This document shows, piece by piece, positions 17,809 to 28,300 of a stretch of 32,399 bases of DNA; position 1 is the first letter of the stretch; every line of letters begins with the position of its first letter. Source of the stretch: a virus; the IMG/VR virus record IMGVR_UViG_3300029319_000256, positions 1 to 32,399 of that record. One strand, 5' to 3'. Under the pieces are notes generated by a model. The model saw only the letters and a list, made by a program, of their open reading frames with translations. It ran no database searches and was not told the origin of the DNA. The position numbers and the translations under genes were made by a program.

Positions 17809-19461
17809 ATGGCAATAACAAACTGTACATTAGCTAACGCAACAGGTGGTACCGACGTAGTTTTTGCAAACGTTGGTGGTGCAGCTATAGGTAGTGACGT
17901 CGCAGAGTTTTTTATAACTGCAGACACTGGCTTTACTGTAAGAGCAGCTAACTTTGTTGATAATACGGGTAGCCAACCTTGGTTAACTAGTATAACATTG
18001 ACAGACACTGATACTAATCTAACTGGATTAACTGGTTACAGCTCTAACTCAGATGTGTTATTTCCACACGCAACAACAGCTAATACAGTTAAAATAACGG
18101 TAACTTTAAATACTAGCTACACCATGCCATCATCTGACACTACTTTAACATTTGATATTGATGACGCCGCTGGTGATAATGGTGGAGCTCAAGAAGGTAG
18201 TTTGTCTGATTTAGTTCTTAACGTTGTTTACGATGTAGTTTCTAATCAAACTGTAACAACTACAGCAGCAACAGGTTTCACAGAAAACTCAGTAGTAGGT
18301 AGTGATATTATTACAGATGTTTATACTGACAGCGTTTTAATTGATACTGATGTTAGTGTTTTTACAGCTACATTTGCAGCAGACGGTGGTAGATATTACA
18401 TAAACCCACCTATCCCTGTTGTTTCAGCTAAAGGGTTAGAAAGTAGATACGATTTAACAAAAACAGACACAACTAATTCAGATGGTCAAATAACACAAAG
18501 AGTTTGGACGTGTGTATATAATGGAAACACAGATGTTACAGTGAACGATAATCATAAAATAACGTTTCAAGGATCTGGAGGTGAAGCAGTAACTATATCT
18601 AATAATGTTCCTTTTGGTAAGGGTAATACTTTAGATCAAATGTTTATAAGACCTCAAAACACTTTATTAAATAAAGATGGTGATTCTAGAACTATATTTG
18701 TTCAAGGAACACCTGGTGCAGACTACATTTTAACAGTTACTAAGTATGGTGAAATATCTGCTACAAGCGTTACTAATACTACTTATAATTTTTCTAACAA
18801 CACATTTACTTCTGCTTCTACAAACTCAGGATCTATAACATTAGGAGCTTTAGGTGAACAAACTCATAATATTGTTATTCCATCAGTTAGTGCTAACGAT
18901 AGTTACGGTGTGACGATAGATGGTGGTGATGGAATTACTATAGCGGGAACTATGCCTAGCGCTACTAGTTACTCAGGTGATAGTCCTAGAATAATAATGA
19001 AACAGTTTGCATCTAACGTAACAGTTACTTTAGGTGTTTCATCACCAACGTATGGGCCTGGTGGTAGTGGTGAAACAAGATTAGACACCCTTCCAAGCGA
19101 CGTAACTTTACAAGACGTACCTAGAACAGATCAAAAGCAGTTTGAAAACGTAGAAGGAGCCGGTAGAGACAAAGTTAAAACTTCTGCTAATAGTGTAGAC
19201 TTTTCTTTTGTTGTTGACACTATATCTGATTTTGTTTACCCAGATCAAGAAGTTCAATTAACAGGGGTAAATATTGGTTTGGCCTCAACTAGAGATCCGG
19301 AACAAAATGGAGGTACAACTATTAGATTTAGTAAATTAAGAGCCGTTAGAACTAGTAGTACTAGAATGACATACACAGGAACTATGGACGTTGTAAACTT
19401 TGGAGACGCTAACGTAGATTTAGATATACATTTAGAAACAATAATAACACCAGATAACTAA
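17809..19461 (+). CDS. Beta-rich tail/virion protein
   Basis: A 550-aa protein starting two bases after the tail hub gene. It is dominated by Thr, Val, Ser, Gly, Asp and Asn with repeated strand patterns (NTVKITVTLNTSYTMPSSDT, TIFVQGTPGADYILTVTKYG, ASNVTVTLGVSS), suggesting several immunoglobulin-like or jelly-roll domains. The C-terminal part is SFVVDTISDFVYPDQEVQLTGV then TMDVVNFGDANVDLDIHLETI. No cysteine-rich, catalytic or collagen-like parts are seen. Location next to the hub suggests a tail fibre, appendage or decoration protein. The following gene starts inside its stop codon (TAATG), indicating coupled translation and perhaps a joint complex. Confidence 0.55.
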   Translation: MAITNCTLANATGGTDVVFANVGGAAIGSDVAEFFITADTGFTVRAANFVDNTGSQPWLTSITLTDTDTNLTGLTGYSSNSDVLFPHATTANTVKITVTLNTSYTMPSSDTTLTFDIDDAAGDNGGAQEGSLSDLVLNVVYDVVSNQTVTTTAATGFTENSVVGSDIITDVYTDSVLIDTDVSVFTATFAADGGRYYINPPIPVVSAKGLESRYDLTKTDTTNSDGQITQRVWTCVYNGNTDVTVNDNHKITFQGSGGEAVTISNNVPFGKGNTLDQMFIRPQNTLLNKDGDSRTIFVQGTPGADYILTVTKYGEISATSVTNTTYNFSNNTFTSASTNSGSITLGALGEQTHNIVIPSVSANDSYGVTIDGGDGITIAGTMPSATSYSGDSPRIIMKQFASNVTVTLGVSSPTYGPGGSGETRLDTLPSDVTLQDVPRTDQKQFENVEGAGRDKVKTSANSVDFSFVVDTISDFVYPDQEVQLTGVNIGLASTRDPEQNGGTTIRFSKLRAVRTSSTRMTYTGTMDVVNFGDANVDLDIHLETIITPDN

Positions 19462-19823
19462 TGCCAACAATAACTTTAACATTTGCAGCAACGGGAGACG
19501 CAGGATTAAACACATCAGTTCAAGTTGGTGACGTAGGTTACTACGTTCCTACTACAGCGGTAGCTGGTTTTGATACTGCTACACAAGCAGCTATAGTAGA
19601 GATAGGTGTAGTAACGGCTGTTACCACTAACTCGGTAACTTGTGATATATCTACTAGCACACCTAGCCCTACAACTAACGATTTTATATTTTTCAGTAAA
19701 GACAATCAATCTAACGCTAGCGGATTGATAGGTTATTTTGCTGAGATTAAGTTTAAAAATGATTCAACAACAGAGGCTGAATTATTTTCTGTAGGATCTG
19801 AAGTTTTTGAAAGTAGTAAATAA
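19461..19823 (+). CDS. Small beta-module virion protein
   Basis: A 120-aa protein whose ATG overlaps the upstream stop by one base. Residues 20-78 (VQVGDVGYYV ... VTAVTTNSVTCDIS ... DFIFFSK) form the same type of beta module seen in the coat protein, the protein at 116-913 and twice in the tail hub. The remainder (GLIGYFAEIKFKNDSTTEAELFSVGSEVFESSK) forms another short beta unit ending in a statement-like Phe/Glu/Ser tail. No membrane segment or enzyme motif is present. It may be a tail or capsid decoration partner of the preceding protein; this is inferred from coupling and shared fold. Confidence 0.55.
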   Translation: MPTITLTFAATGDAGLNTSVQVGDVGYYVPTTAVAGFDTATQAAIVEIGVVTAVTTNSVTCDISTSTPSPTTNDFIFFSKDNQSNASGLIGYFAEIKFKNDSTTEAELFSVGSEVFESSK

Positions 19824-19866
19824 GAGAGAAAAAGTGTAATAATAATATAACAAAATATAAAAAAAC

Positions 19867-20748
19867 ATGTACAAGCAAAAAGGATCAACATTTTACAACG
19901 ATTTAAAAGCACCATTTAAAGCAAAGGGTGGCGTAAGTCCAATGAAGAGTTTAGGCCAAGGTATTGGACAAATCATAGGGGCTTATGGCGCTAAGAAAAG
20001 AGCTAAAAGCGAATTGGTTGGAGCGAAAGCAGAAGAAGAGCAAGCAAGACAAGCTTATATGGATATGGATTTTTCTAATCCTTATGCTAACATGGAGAAC
20101 ACTGCGGAGGACTTAACTGTTAATCAACAGGCAGCTAATTTAGCTAAACAACAGTTTCAACAATCGCAAGCTAACATTTTAGGCTCAATGCAACAGACTG
20201 GTGGAGGTTTTAATGCTGGTAATATACAAGCTCTAGTTGGAGCTGGTCAACAAGCAGCAGCGGCTACAGCGGCAGACATAGGAAAACAAGAACAAGCTAA
20301 TCAACAAGCAGCGGCACGGCAAGCAGCTCAAAACCAAGCTGCTGCAAGAAAAGGAGCGGCACAAGCTCAAGAAGCAAAAAGAGGTCAAACAGAAACGTTG
20401 TTTGGTATGGCTACGCAAAGATTAGGAGCGGCGGAAGCAGCAGATGCAGAAGCTAGAGCTGCTATGAGTGAGGGTATAGGTAACGTTGTAGGTGGAACGG
20501 TAGATATAGCAGCTAAAGCAGCTATGTCAGATGTTAGATTAAAAGAAAACATTAAGCACACTGGATATTCTAAGTCTGGAATACCTATGTATGAGTTTAA
20601 ATACAAGGGATGTGATACAGTTTGGTCAGGTGCAATGGCTCAAGATTTAATTAATTTAGGTAGACATGACGCTGTTGAATTGATGGACAATGGTTACTAT
20701 GCTGTTGACTACAATGCAATAGATGTTAACATGCTACTTTGTAAATAA
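19867..20748 (+). CDS. T7 gp14-like internal protein with S74 chaperone domain
   Basis: A 293-aa protein. Residues 25-215 are Gln/Ala-rich helix (NQQAANLAKQQFQQSQANIL, GNIQALVGAGQQAAAATAAD) with a GGGFNAGN break, the composition of T7 gp14-like ejection proteins. From S221 the sequence is SDVRLKENIKHTGYSKSGIP then MYEFKYKG, GAMAQDLINLGRHDAVEL and YYAVDYNAIDV. This is a short S74 intramolecular chaperone/auto-peptidase domain. S221 and K226 have the Ser-x4-Lys spacing of the known catalytic dyad of endosialidase-type S74 domains, so cleavage would release a 73-aa piece. The neighbours are two further ejection-type genes. The ejection role is inferred; the S74 signature is seen directly. Confidence 0.7.
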   Translation: MYKQKGSTFYNDLKAPFKAKGGVSPMKSLGQGIGQIIGAYGAKKRAKSELVGAKAEEEQARQAYMDMDFSNPYANMENTAEDLTVNQQAANLAKQQFQQSQANILGSMQQTGGGFNAGNIQALVGAGQQAAAATAADIGKQEQANQQAAARQAAQNQAAARKGAAQAQEAKRGQTETLFGMATQRLGAAEAADAEARAAMSEGIGNVVGGTVDIAAKAAMSDVRLKENIKHTGYSKSGIPMYEFKYKGCDTVWSGAMAQDLINLGRHDAVELMDNGYYAVDYNAIDVNMLLCK

Positions 20749-20754
20749 AATAAT

Positions 20755-22338
20755 ATGGCGGTAAATAAAGAACTATTAGAAATAGCTAGCGCAAGAGCTT
20801 CAGCTCGTAAACCAAATATGAAGTTTGAGGGACTTCAAAGAGCTGACGATACTTTAAATGATTACTTTGATTATAAGATACAAAAGAAAAGAGAACAACA
20901 AGATCATGAAGATAAGCTTAGAAGACAAAAAGAATTAAGAGAAGATGACTCTGAATATCAAGACTATTTAAAGACACAAGAAACTTTAGAAGAAGTAAAA
21001 AATCCTAATAACTCTCCTTTGGCTTATAACGCTGGGCTAGTGGCTGCTGCTAAAGATCTTTATCAACAAAGAAGATATGGTAACAAAAAACTAGGTGAAG
21101 CGCTAGGAAAAGCAGGTGAAGCTATAGATGGTAGTATAGAGGATTATTTTAACGAAAAAGAACTAGCAAAAGAAACTGCTGAAGAAGAAGCTAGATTAGC
21201 AGAAGAAAAAGCACAAAAAGAAAAAGATAGACAGACGCAAGTTTTAGATTCTTATATAATAAAGTCTGGAGAAAACAATATAAGTCAACACGGTACAGAC
21301 ATGTACAATAGTGTTCAAGATCAAATGTATGATTTAAAAAATCAATACTTAGAAGCTTATAATATGGAAGACGGGCCTGAGAAAAATAGGCTTATGAATG
21401 ACATAAAAATAAAAATGCAAGGATTAGACCAAAACCTTACGTTGCATAGTACTCATTTACAGGCTTATAAAAACAGTATAGAGAACGATGCTTATTCTAG
21501 TGTAATGGAAGGCACGGACACTAAAAATTTAATGGACGCTTATTTTACACAGGGATCAACAGTTCAATACCAAGGTAAAGAATACAACTTTGAAAAAGCT
21601 GTAGATGCTAGTGGTGTAAAAATGGTTTTAACAGACCCTGTTACAAACGAGCAAATATTGATAGATCCAAAAGAACAGTTTGCTAGCACTAACATGTTTG
21701 CTAAAACAAATGGTAAGGCTATGAATAATGTTTTAGATTCTTTACGAAAAACAGCTGCTAAAGGCGGTAGTGAAACGTTGAGTCAAGTAACAAATGTAAT
21801 GAGCACTTTGTTGAAAGATAAAAATGAATTAGTATCTTACGCTAATGATGCTATACCTGGAAGAGGTAAAAGCATGCGTGATGATTTTAACGAGATGTTT
21901 CCTAATGGTATAGAAGACAAGGATGGTAATATGATACCTGTTGCAGACGTGTTTAACCCAAACTCTGCTTGGTTTAAACAAAACAAAGGTGAAGATATAC
22001 TTAGAGATTTAACTGTGGATTATTATACTCGTATAGCGATAAATGGTTTTAACAGTTACGCTACTAAAAATGCTAAAATAGTAGGTATAGAAGGTTCTGA
22101 CAATTTAGGTATAAACAATTACAGCGAAACTACTTTGGGTATTAGCAAAGAAGAGGGTAACAAGTTTAGAAAATGGGTTAATACTAATTATCCTGAATAT
22201 GCTAAAGAAATAAATTTAGATGAAGAAGGTCCAATGAATAATTCATACATACAAACAGCTTGGCAAAAGTACGGGCAAGAATACCAGATGATGGTACAGT
22301 ATGATGAGTACGAAGACATGATAAATAAATATCTATAA
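20755..22338 (+). CDS. Probable internal virion (gp15-like) protein
   Basis: A 527-aa, highly charged, mostly helical protein without cysteine or membrane segment. Residues about 30-75 and 125-165 have coiled-coil composition (KIQKKREQQDHEDKLRRQKE; AKETAEEEARLAEEKAQKEK). The C-terminal half has LRDLTVDYYTRIAINGFNSY and GISKEEGNKFRKWVNTNYPE. It lies 6 bases after the gp14-like gene and 8 bases before the giant gene, occupying the gp15 slot of a T7-like gp14-gp15-gp16 ejection cassette. By analogy it would be packed in the capsid core and form part of the trans-envelope channel. I see no sequence-level proof of homology. Confidence 0.5.
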   Translation: MAVNKELLEIASARASARKPNMKFEGLQRADDTLNDYFDYKIQKKREQQDHEDKLRRQKELREDDSEYQDYLKTQETLEEVKNPNNSPLAYNAGLVAAAKDLYQQRRYGNKKLGEALGKAGEAIDGSIEDYFNEKELAKETAEEEARLAEEKAQKEKDRQTQVLDSYIIKSGENNISQHGTDMYNSVQDQMYDLKNQYLEAYNMEDGPEKNRLMNDIKIKMQGLDQNLTLHSTHLQAYKNSIENDAYSSVMEGTDTKNLMDAYFTQGSTVQYQGKEYNFEKAVDASGVKMVLTDPVTNEQILIDPKEQFASTNMFAKTNGKAMNNVLDSLRKTAAKGGSETLSQVTNVMSTLLKDKNELVSYANDAIPGRGKSMRDDFNEMFPNGIEDKDGNMIPVADVFNPNSAWFKQNKGEDILRDLTVDYYTRIAINGFNSYATKNAKIVGIEGSDNLGINNYSETTLGISKEEGNKFRKWVNTNYPEYAKEINLDEEGPMNNSYIQTAWQKYGQEYQMMVQYDEYEDMINKYL

Positions 22339-22346
22339 AATAAAAT

Positions 22347-25300
22347 ATGAATAAAGAGCAGTTAAAAAAAGTTGTTAAAAAAATGATGGCAGCAGGCGAA
22401 CCTGATGCTAAGATAAAGCGTTTTATTAAAAGCTCTGCTTTTAAACAACGTGTAGACGGAATTAGTGGGGCAGATGTGTCTCCAACATATTCTAGCGAAA
22501 GAGATAACTTTGCTGCTAATGAAGAATATAATTACTACGAACAAAAAGAAAAAGAAAGAGATGCGATACGAGAAAATTATCCACAAACTTTAGGTAATGT
22601 TATTACTTTTGGCGTAGGTAGTAGTGAAATGGTTGGTAGTATATACAAAAAAGCAAAAGATGTTGTTGGGTCTAAAAGTGTTAGTGGTGCAATGACTTCA
22701 TTGAAAAAAGACAATGAATATCTTGACAGAAAAAGAAACCAAGATACCTTTAAACTTGTTAACAAGCTTGACGATGGAGAAATTACTCAAGAGCAATATG
22801 ACTTAGAGATAGAAAAAATAAATTATATTTACGACAATGCTACTGGACCTAGAGATCATTATCATTGGTTACAAAAAGCAAACAATTTATTTAATACAGA
22901 AATAAGTGATGAAACAAAAAAAGTTAGAGATGATGCGTTAAACGCAAGCGATAAAGAATATAAGCAGAAAAATAAAGAATCGTTTGCCTCTGCCGATACT
23001 AATAAAGATGGAGACATAGATGAACAAGAGCAGTTTTATTATAACGCTAGAGAAGAAGCTACAGTTTTTCTTAATGAAGGTATAGATAGTTATTTAAAAA
23101 GAGATATTGATGCTGAGATCGAGGCTGAATCTAAAAAACGATTAATGGATCCAACGGGTTATCTTGAAACTAGAAAACCACTATATGAAACGGATGCTAC
23201 TTCTACTTATATAGATCCAATGTATAGTGATGAAGAAGATTATGAAGAAGAGGAATATGAAGAGGAAGAGCCTATAATAAATATTGACAGTAATAGTATT
23301 TCTCCAGTTTTAACTCAGCTGTTAATACAAAAATATGCTGGTGAAAACGGAGTAAGCATGAAAGACGCTTACAACACTTATGTAGAAGCGGGTGAAGAAG
23401 ATTACGAAGGAGAAGATCCTTTTGCAAGTGTTAGGCATCTTATGACTGACACAAGTGGTAACTCACCTTCTGGAGATGGAGCTCTTATAGATTATTTAAA
23501 CGATATAAAATTAAATGATCCTGAATTTTTTAAACGTTTTAATGAGGCTTATATATCTTCTTCTTCAGACAATTATGCTAGACAAGAGATGTCACAGAAA
23601 CTTGGTATTGAATTAACTGAGAAGGCTGGATTTTTTCTTGGAGAGGGTACAACGACTTTATTTGGAGATCCAGATGAAGTAAAAGATACCGAGAAAAAAA
23701 TTAGAGAGTTTGAAAGAGATCAAGAAAAAGCAGAGGCAGAAACTAGTGAAATAAATGAAATGCTTGAATCTTCTATTGAAACTACAAACAGTTTGCTTGA
23801 AGATTTAGAAAACACAACAGAAGGTACTGTCACTGTTAATGGTAAGGTGTTAGAAGACGAAAATGGAAACGAAATTATGTTTCCTAACAACGCGAGAATA
23901 CAAAACCTTTTAGACGAAAACGAAAAAATATTAAAAGGTAAATACAAAACTCAAGAAGAGGTTGACGAGGCCAATAAAAAAATAAATGAAAACAATGCTG
24001 AGGTTGATAATATATTATCTAGTTATAAAAACAAAGTAGAAAACTACAATACCAGTAGAGAAACTTCTTTAAAGTTATCTAACACATTAAGAAAAAATAC
24101 AGAAGAACAGCTTTCTGCTGCAAGAAACTGGAATGATTATAAAGCCATATATGAAATGCAGGATCAAAGGTACACTACTTTTGGACAATTTGGTGCCGCA
24201 ACTACAGGATCGGTTTTAAATTTAGTTTCTGCTGCTGACGAAATTATTGTTGGCGGTAACCATGACATACTACAGGCTGCTGGTATCGTAGAGGGTCCTT
24301 ATGATCCATGGGTTGGTAGACAGTGGGTAGACCAATACAGAGATAAGTTTAGAAACATGGCTGATCCTGGCACTAATTATTATAGTTACAAAACAGGTGA
24401 TTTTAATAGTTTCGCGTTTGAACGTAGTAATAGGACAATGAGAATGATAGGTGACATGGTACCTATGTTAGCAGCTACATATCTTAGTGGAGGTTCTGCT
24501 ACACCTACGCTTATGGGTATGACAATACCAACTGTGGCCGTAATAGGTACACAATCAATAGGCGGTGATTTAGAAAGAACTAGATTAGAAATGAAAAATA
24601 ATCCACTTGTTCATTACGCTGGATGGCAAAGATATACCTCTGCTATTGTACATGGAGCTACAGAAATACTTTCAGAAAGATTACTTGTTGGTCAAGTAGG
24701 TAGAGTAGCTGATAATTTAATGGTAGATGATTTTGCTAAAGAAGGTGTAAAGTCTTGGGTAAGAAGTACTTTAAACTTAGGTACTAGAGGGGTATTGGAT
24801 GCTGTTCAAGAGGGTTTTGGTGAAGGTGTAAACACTTACACTCAAAACTTAAGTGATAAGTGGTTGCTAGGTAAAGACGTAGATTTAATGGACGGTGTAA
24901 GCGAATCTTTTATAGATGGTTTTTTAGTTTCCGGTGCTATAACTACACCAATGTTACTTAAAAACACTACTAATCACTTAATACCTAATACGTTACAAAA
25001 CAAATTAAATGATAATACCACGGAGTTATTACAGTTAGAAAAAGAACTTTTAGATAATAGATATAAATATAACGAAGATGGTAGTGTAAAACAAAATGTA
25101 AAGTCAACTTTAAGCTCAGAAAGGATAGCGCAAATAGAATCTAGAATGAACGAGCTTGTAAATGAAAACACAGATCTTTTTGAAACTCAACTCAAAGGAA
25201 GTGTTGGCATGACTCAGGCAGAAAAGAGAGAGCTGTTAAACATTAGAACTCAACAACATAGGTTAAAATCAGAAGCAAACACTATAAACAAAGAAACTGG

Positions 25301-28300
25301 TTATACTAAAAAAGAAAAGAAAGAAAAACTAGATGAAATAAAATATAGATACAGTAAGTTAGAAAAGCAAAAAAATGATATATTACAATCTGACAAACGT
25401 ACTGATGAGGAAAAAATAGCTGATTACGAAAAATACAAACTAAGTGTAAAAAATAAAATAGATAGTTATAGAAATAGAAAAGACCGAGAAAGAGATGTAG
25501 AGAGTATAGAATTTGAAACCACAGAAGCGGTTGAGGAATATATGAACGAGCAAAATCTTTATGAAGACGCTTATATTCAAGCTGAAGTTGATGCTGCAAA
25601 ACGCCAGTTGCAACAAAACAAAGATTTTCGTAGCAGTGATACACAGACTAGACAGCACTCTGAACTTTCTCCAGAAAGAAGAGCTCAGTTAGAAAATATA
25701 GTAAGACAAGGAGAATCTATATTAGAAAATAATTTAAAACAATCTAAAGAAGGTGCTGGACAATTTGGTTTTATACACACAAAACAAAATGGTGATTTAG
25801 TATTTGGTATTAACAAACAGAGTAGTTTATCTGCAACAGGTAGGGTAACAACCGCTGCTCATGAATTTTTACACAGTGTTTTATTTAAAACAATAGGTGG
25901 TGATACTAAAATACAAAACGCGTTAGGAAACGCTCTGCAAGAATATGTAGGTGATAAAAAAGGTGTTACTGGTATGGAAACATTTCGTCAAAGAATGGAG
26001 CCGTATATATATAGAGGAAAACAAGGAGAAGTACTAGGTGTAGAACAAAACTATTCAGAAGAACTTATAACTATCATGTCTGAGTCTATATTAGATGGTA
26101 GTTTAAAATTTAACGAAGGGTTTTTTACTAAAGTAGGAGATGGATTAAGAAGATTTTTTCAAAGAAGATTTCCTAATACTTTAGGTAAAATAAAGTTTGA
26201 TAGTGGTAGAGATGTATATAATTTTATAAAAGACTATAATGACAGTATAGAAAAAAATTATACTAACAAAGCTATTGAAGATGTAATGGTCAGAGGTGCC
26301 GATGGTAAACTAATACCAGGTGTTGATCCTTTGTTAAAGCAAAAGTCTGGTTACACTTACTCAAGAGCCAACCAGTTAGATATGATGCTTAACAAGTATG
26401 GCGATAAAATTAGTTTAGTACAAAATGCTATAGCACAAAATGAAAATGGTGATTTAGTTGAAGACCTACAACAGTCTGAGCTAGGCCAAGGTATGGGTGG
26501 TATAATAGAGAGTATAACTAAAAGACTTTATGATGGTATACCTAAATCAGAGGTAAACAAAATAGATCTTACTAGAAAAGATTACAAAGACGCTTTGTTA
26601 ACCGAAGCTGTAGAAATGATAACCAAAGAGTACGATCCTGCTAAACAAAAACTTGATAAATTTGTGAGTAGTAGATTAAACCTTAGAGCAAACGATCTAG
26701 CGCAAAGACTAGGTGTTCCACAAGAGTTTACTACAGAACTAGGTGCTGCTAAAGACGTAACAACAGCAGAAGATAAAGTGCAGCAAGAAACTATTGATAC
26801 TAAAAAACTAGAAGACAGATTAACTAAAGTAGACCCTGAACTTAAAAAAGAACTAGCTGTTATAAAAAATAATATTATAAAACAAATAGAAGCTAACCCT
26901 AATTTATACAAAGATAAAAACTACAAGTCTTTAAAAAATTTAGTTAGCAATGAAGTTCAAAGAATGTTTGGTATAGCCCCTAAAGTAGGTAACTTAACTA
27001 AGGGTGATGTTAGAAACGCTCAAATGTTTATTAATAAACATGCTGATGCTTTGGTCGCTATGCTTCCTCAAGGCTTTACTTCAGATCAAACTTCTACTGG
27101 TGTACAAAATGTTTTATTAAAAGAATTTTATAACAAACGTTCTGTAAGAGCTAAGACAGGACCAGGTTTACAAGTACAAGTTAAAAAACCTAATTTAAAC
27201 GTTAACGATTTTACTAGCGTGTTTGGTATAACAGAAAGAGGTAAACCTAATCTTTATAAAAAAGAAAGTAACACTAGCGCTAGAATAAAAGCTTTAGTTG
27301 AGCAAACAGGTAAGACTATAACTAACCAAACTATTAGAGAACACTTACAAGAAACTAATCAACCTGTAGATTTAATAGCAAGACTAGGAGACGGTAAAAG
27401 TAAATTCATGTTTTCAAAAGGTAAGGCTTTAAACGAAATGTTACAGAAAGACGGTGCTAAAGCTGCTGGTGTAATAGAAAGTTTATTTGATCTTACTAAC
27501 AACGATATACATTATTACGGTGGTAACATGACTGCTTTAGCTAATAATCAGTTGGCTGGGTTGTTGCCTCAAAACGAAATAAATAAAATAGCTAAAGACT
27601 TACAATCTTTATACGATTTAACAGTACCTAGTTATTTAGAAAGCTCTAACTTGTTTACGTCACCTACGCCACTAGGTTCGTTTGTAATAGATAAATATTT
27701 ACAATTAAACATTGAAGGTAGAGAGGGTTATGCTAGCTTGTTGAGTTTAACTGGTGAAAACTTTGTAGCGTTAAAAGGAAATAAAACAGCTCAAGAGTCG
27801 GCTAGAGCATCTATTAAATCTCTAGCTACTGAATTAGATAGAATACATGGTAAGGGTTTTGCGTTAAGAACTTTATATAGAACTATATCTGCTCCTTCAA
27901 AAATACAAGATGGAGAGTTTATACCTGTTGAACCTGGCGGTAATAAATTAAAGAAAAATCCTAATTGGAACCCAAGAAAAAAAGATGGAAAGCCTCAAGA
28001 CAATAGGTTAGGTTTAGCTACAAATGCAGTAGATGCTGCGTTATTGTTAGGGGCAGAGTTAGACGCCAATGGAAAACCTATAGGTTTACCAGAGTCTCCA
28101 AAAGGCACTAGTGATTACATGAAGGGTAGTTTAAATAGAATACCAGAAGCAAGTAAAAGACCTGGGTTTATAGAACGTCAACAACAAAATAACCAAGACA
28201 TAAGAAAAGTTATGGATGTTGTTAGAGATCTTTATCAAAATAAATTTATAAATGGTAACCAGGTTGTTTCTTTAATGGCAAACTTTAATGCTAACCAAGA

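Noticed and set aside
17809-19823. Programmed frameshift joining the 550-aa and 120-aa proteins
   Set aside because: The junction is a TAATG stop-start and no slippery heptamer is seen there; coupled reinitiation explains it.
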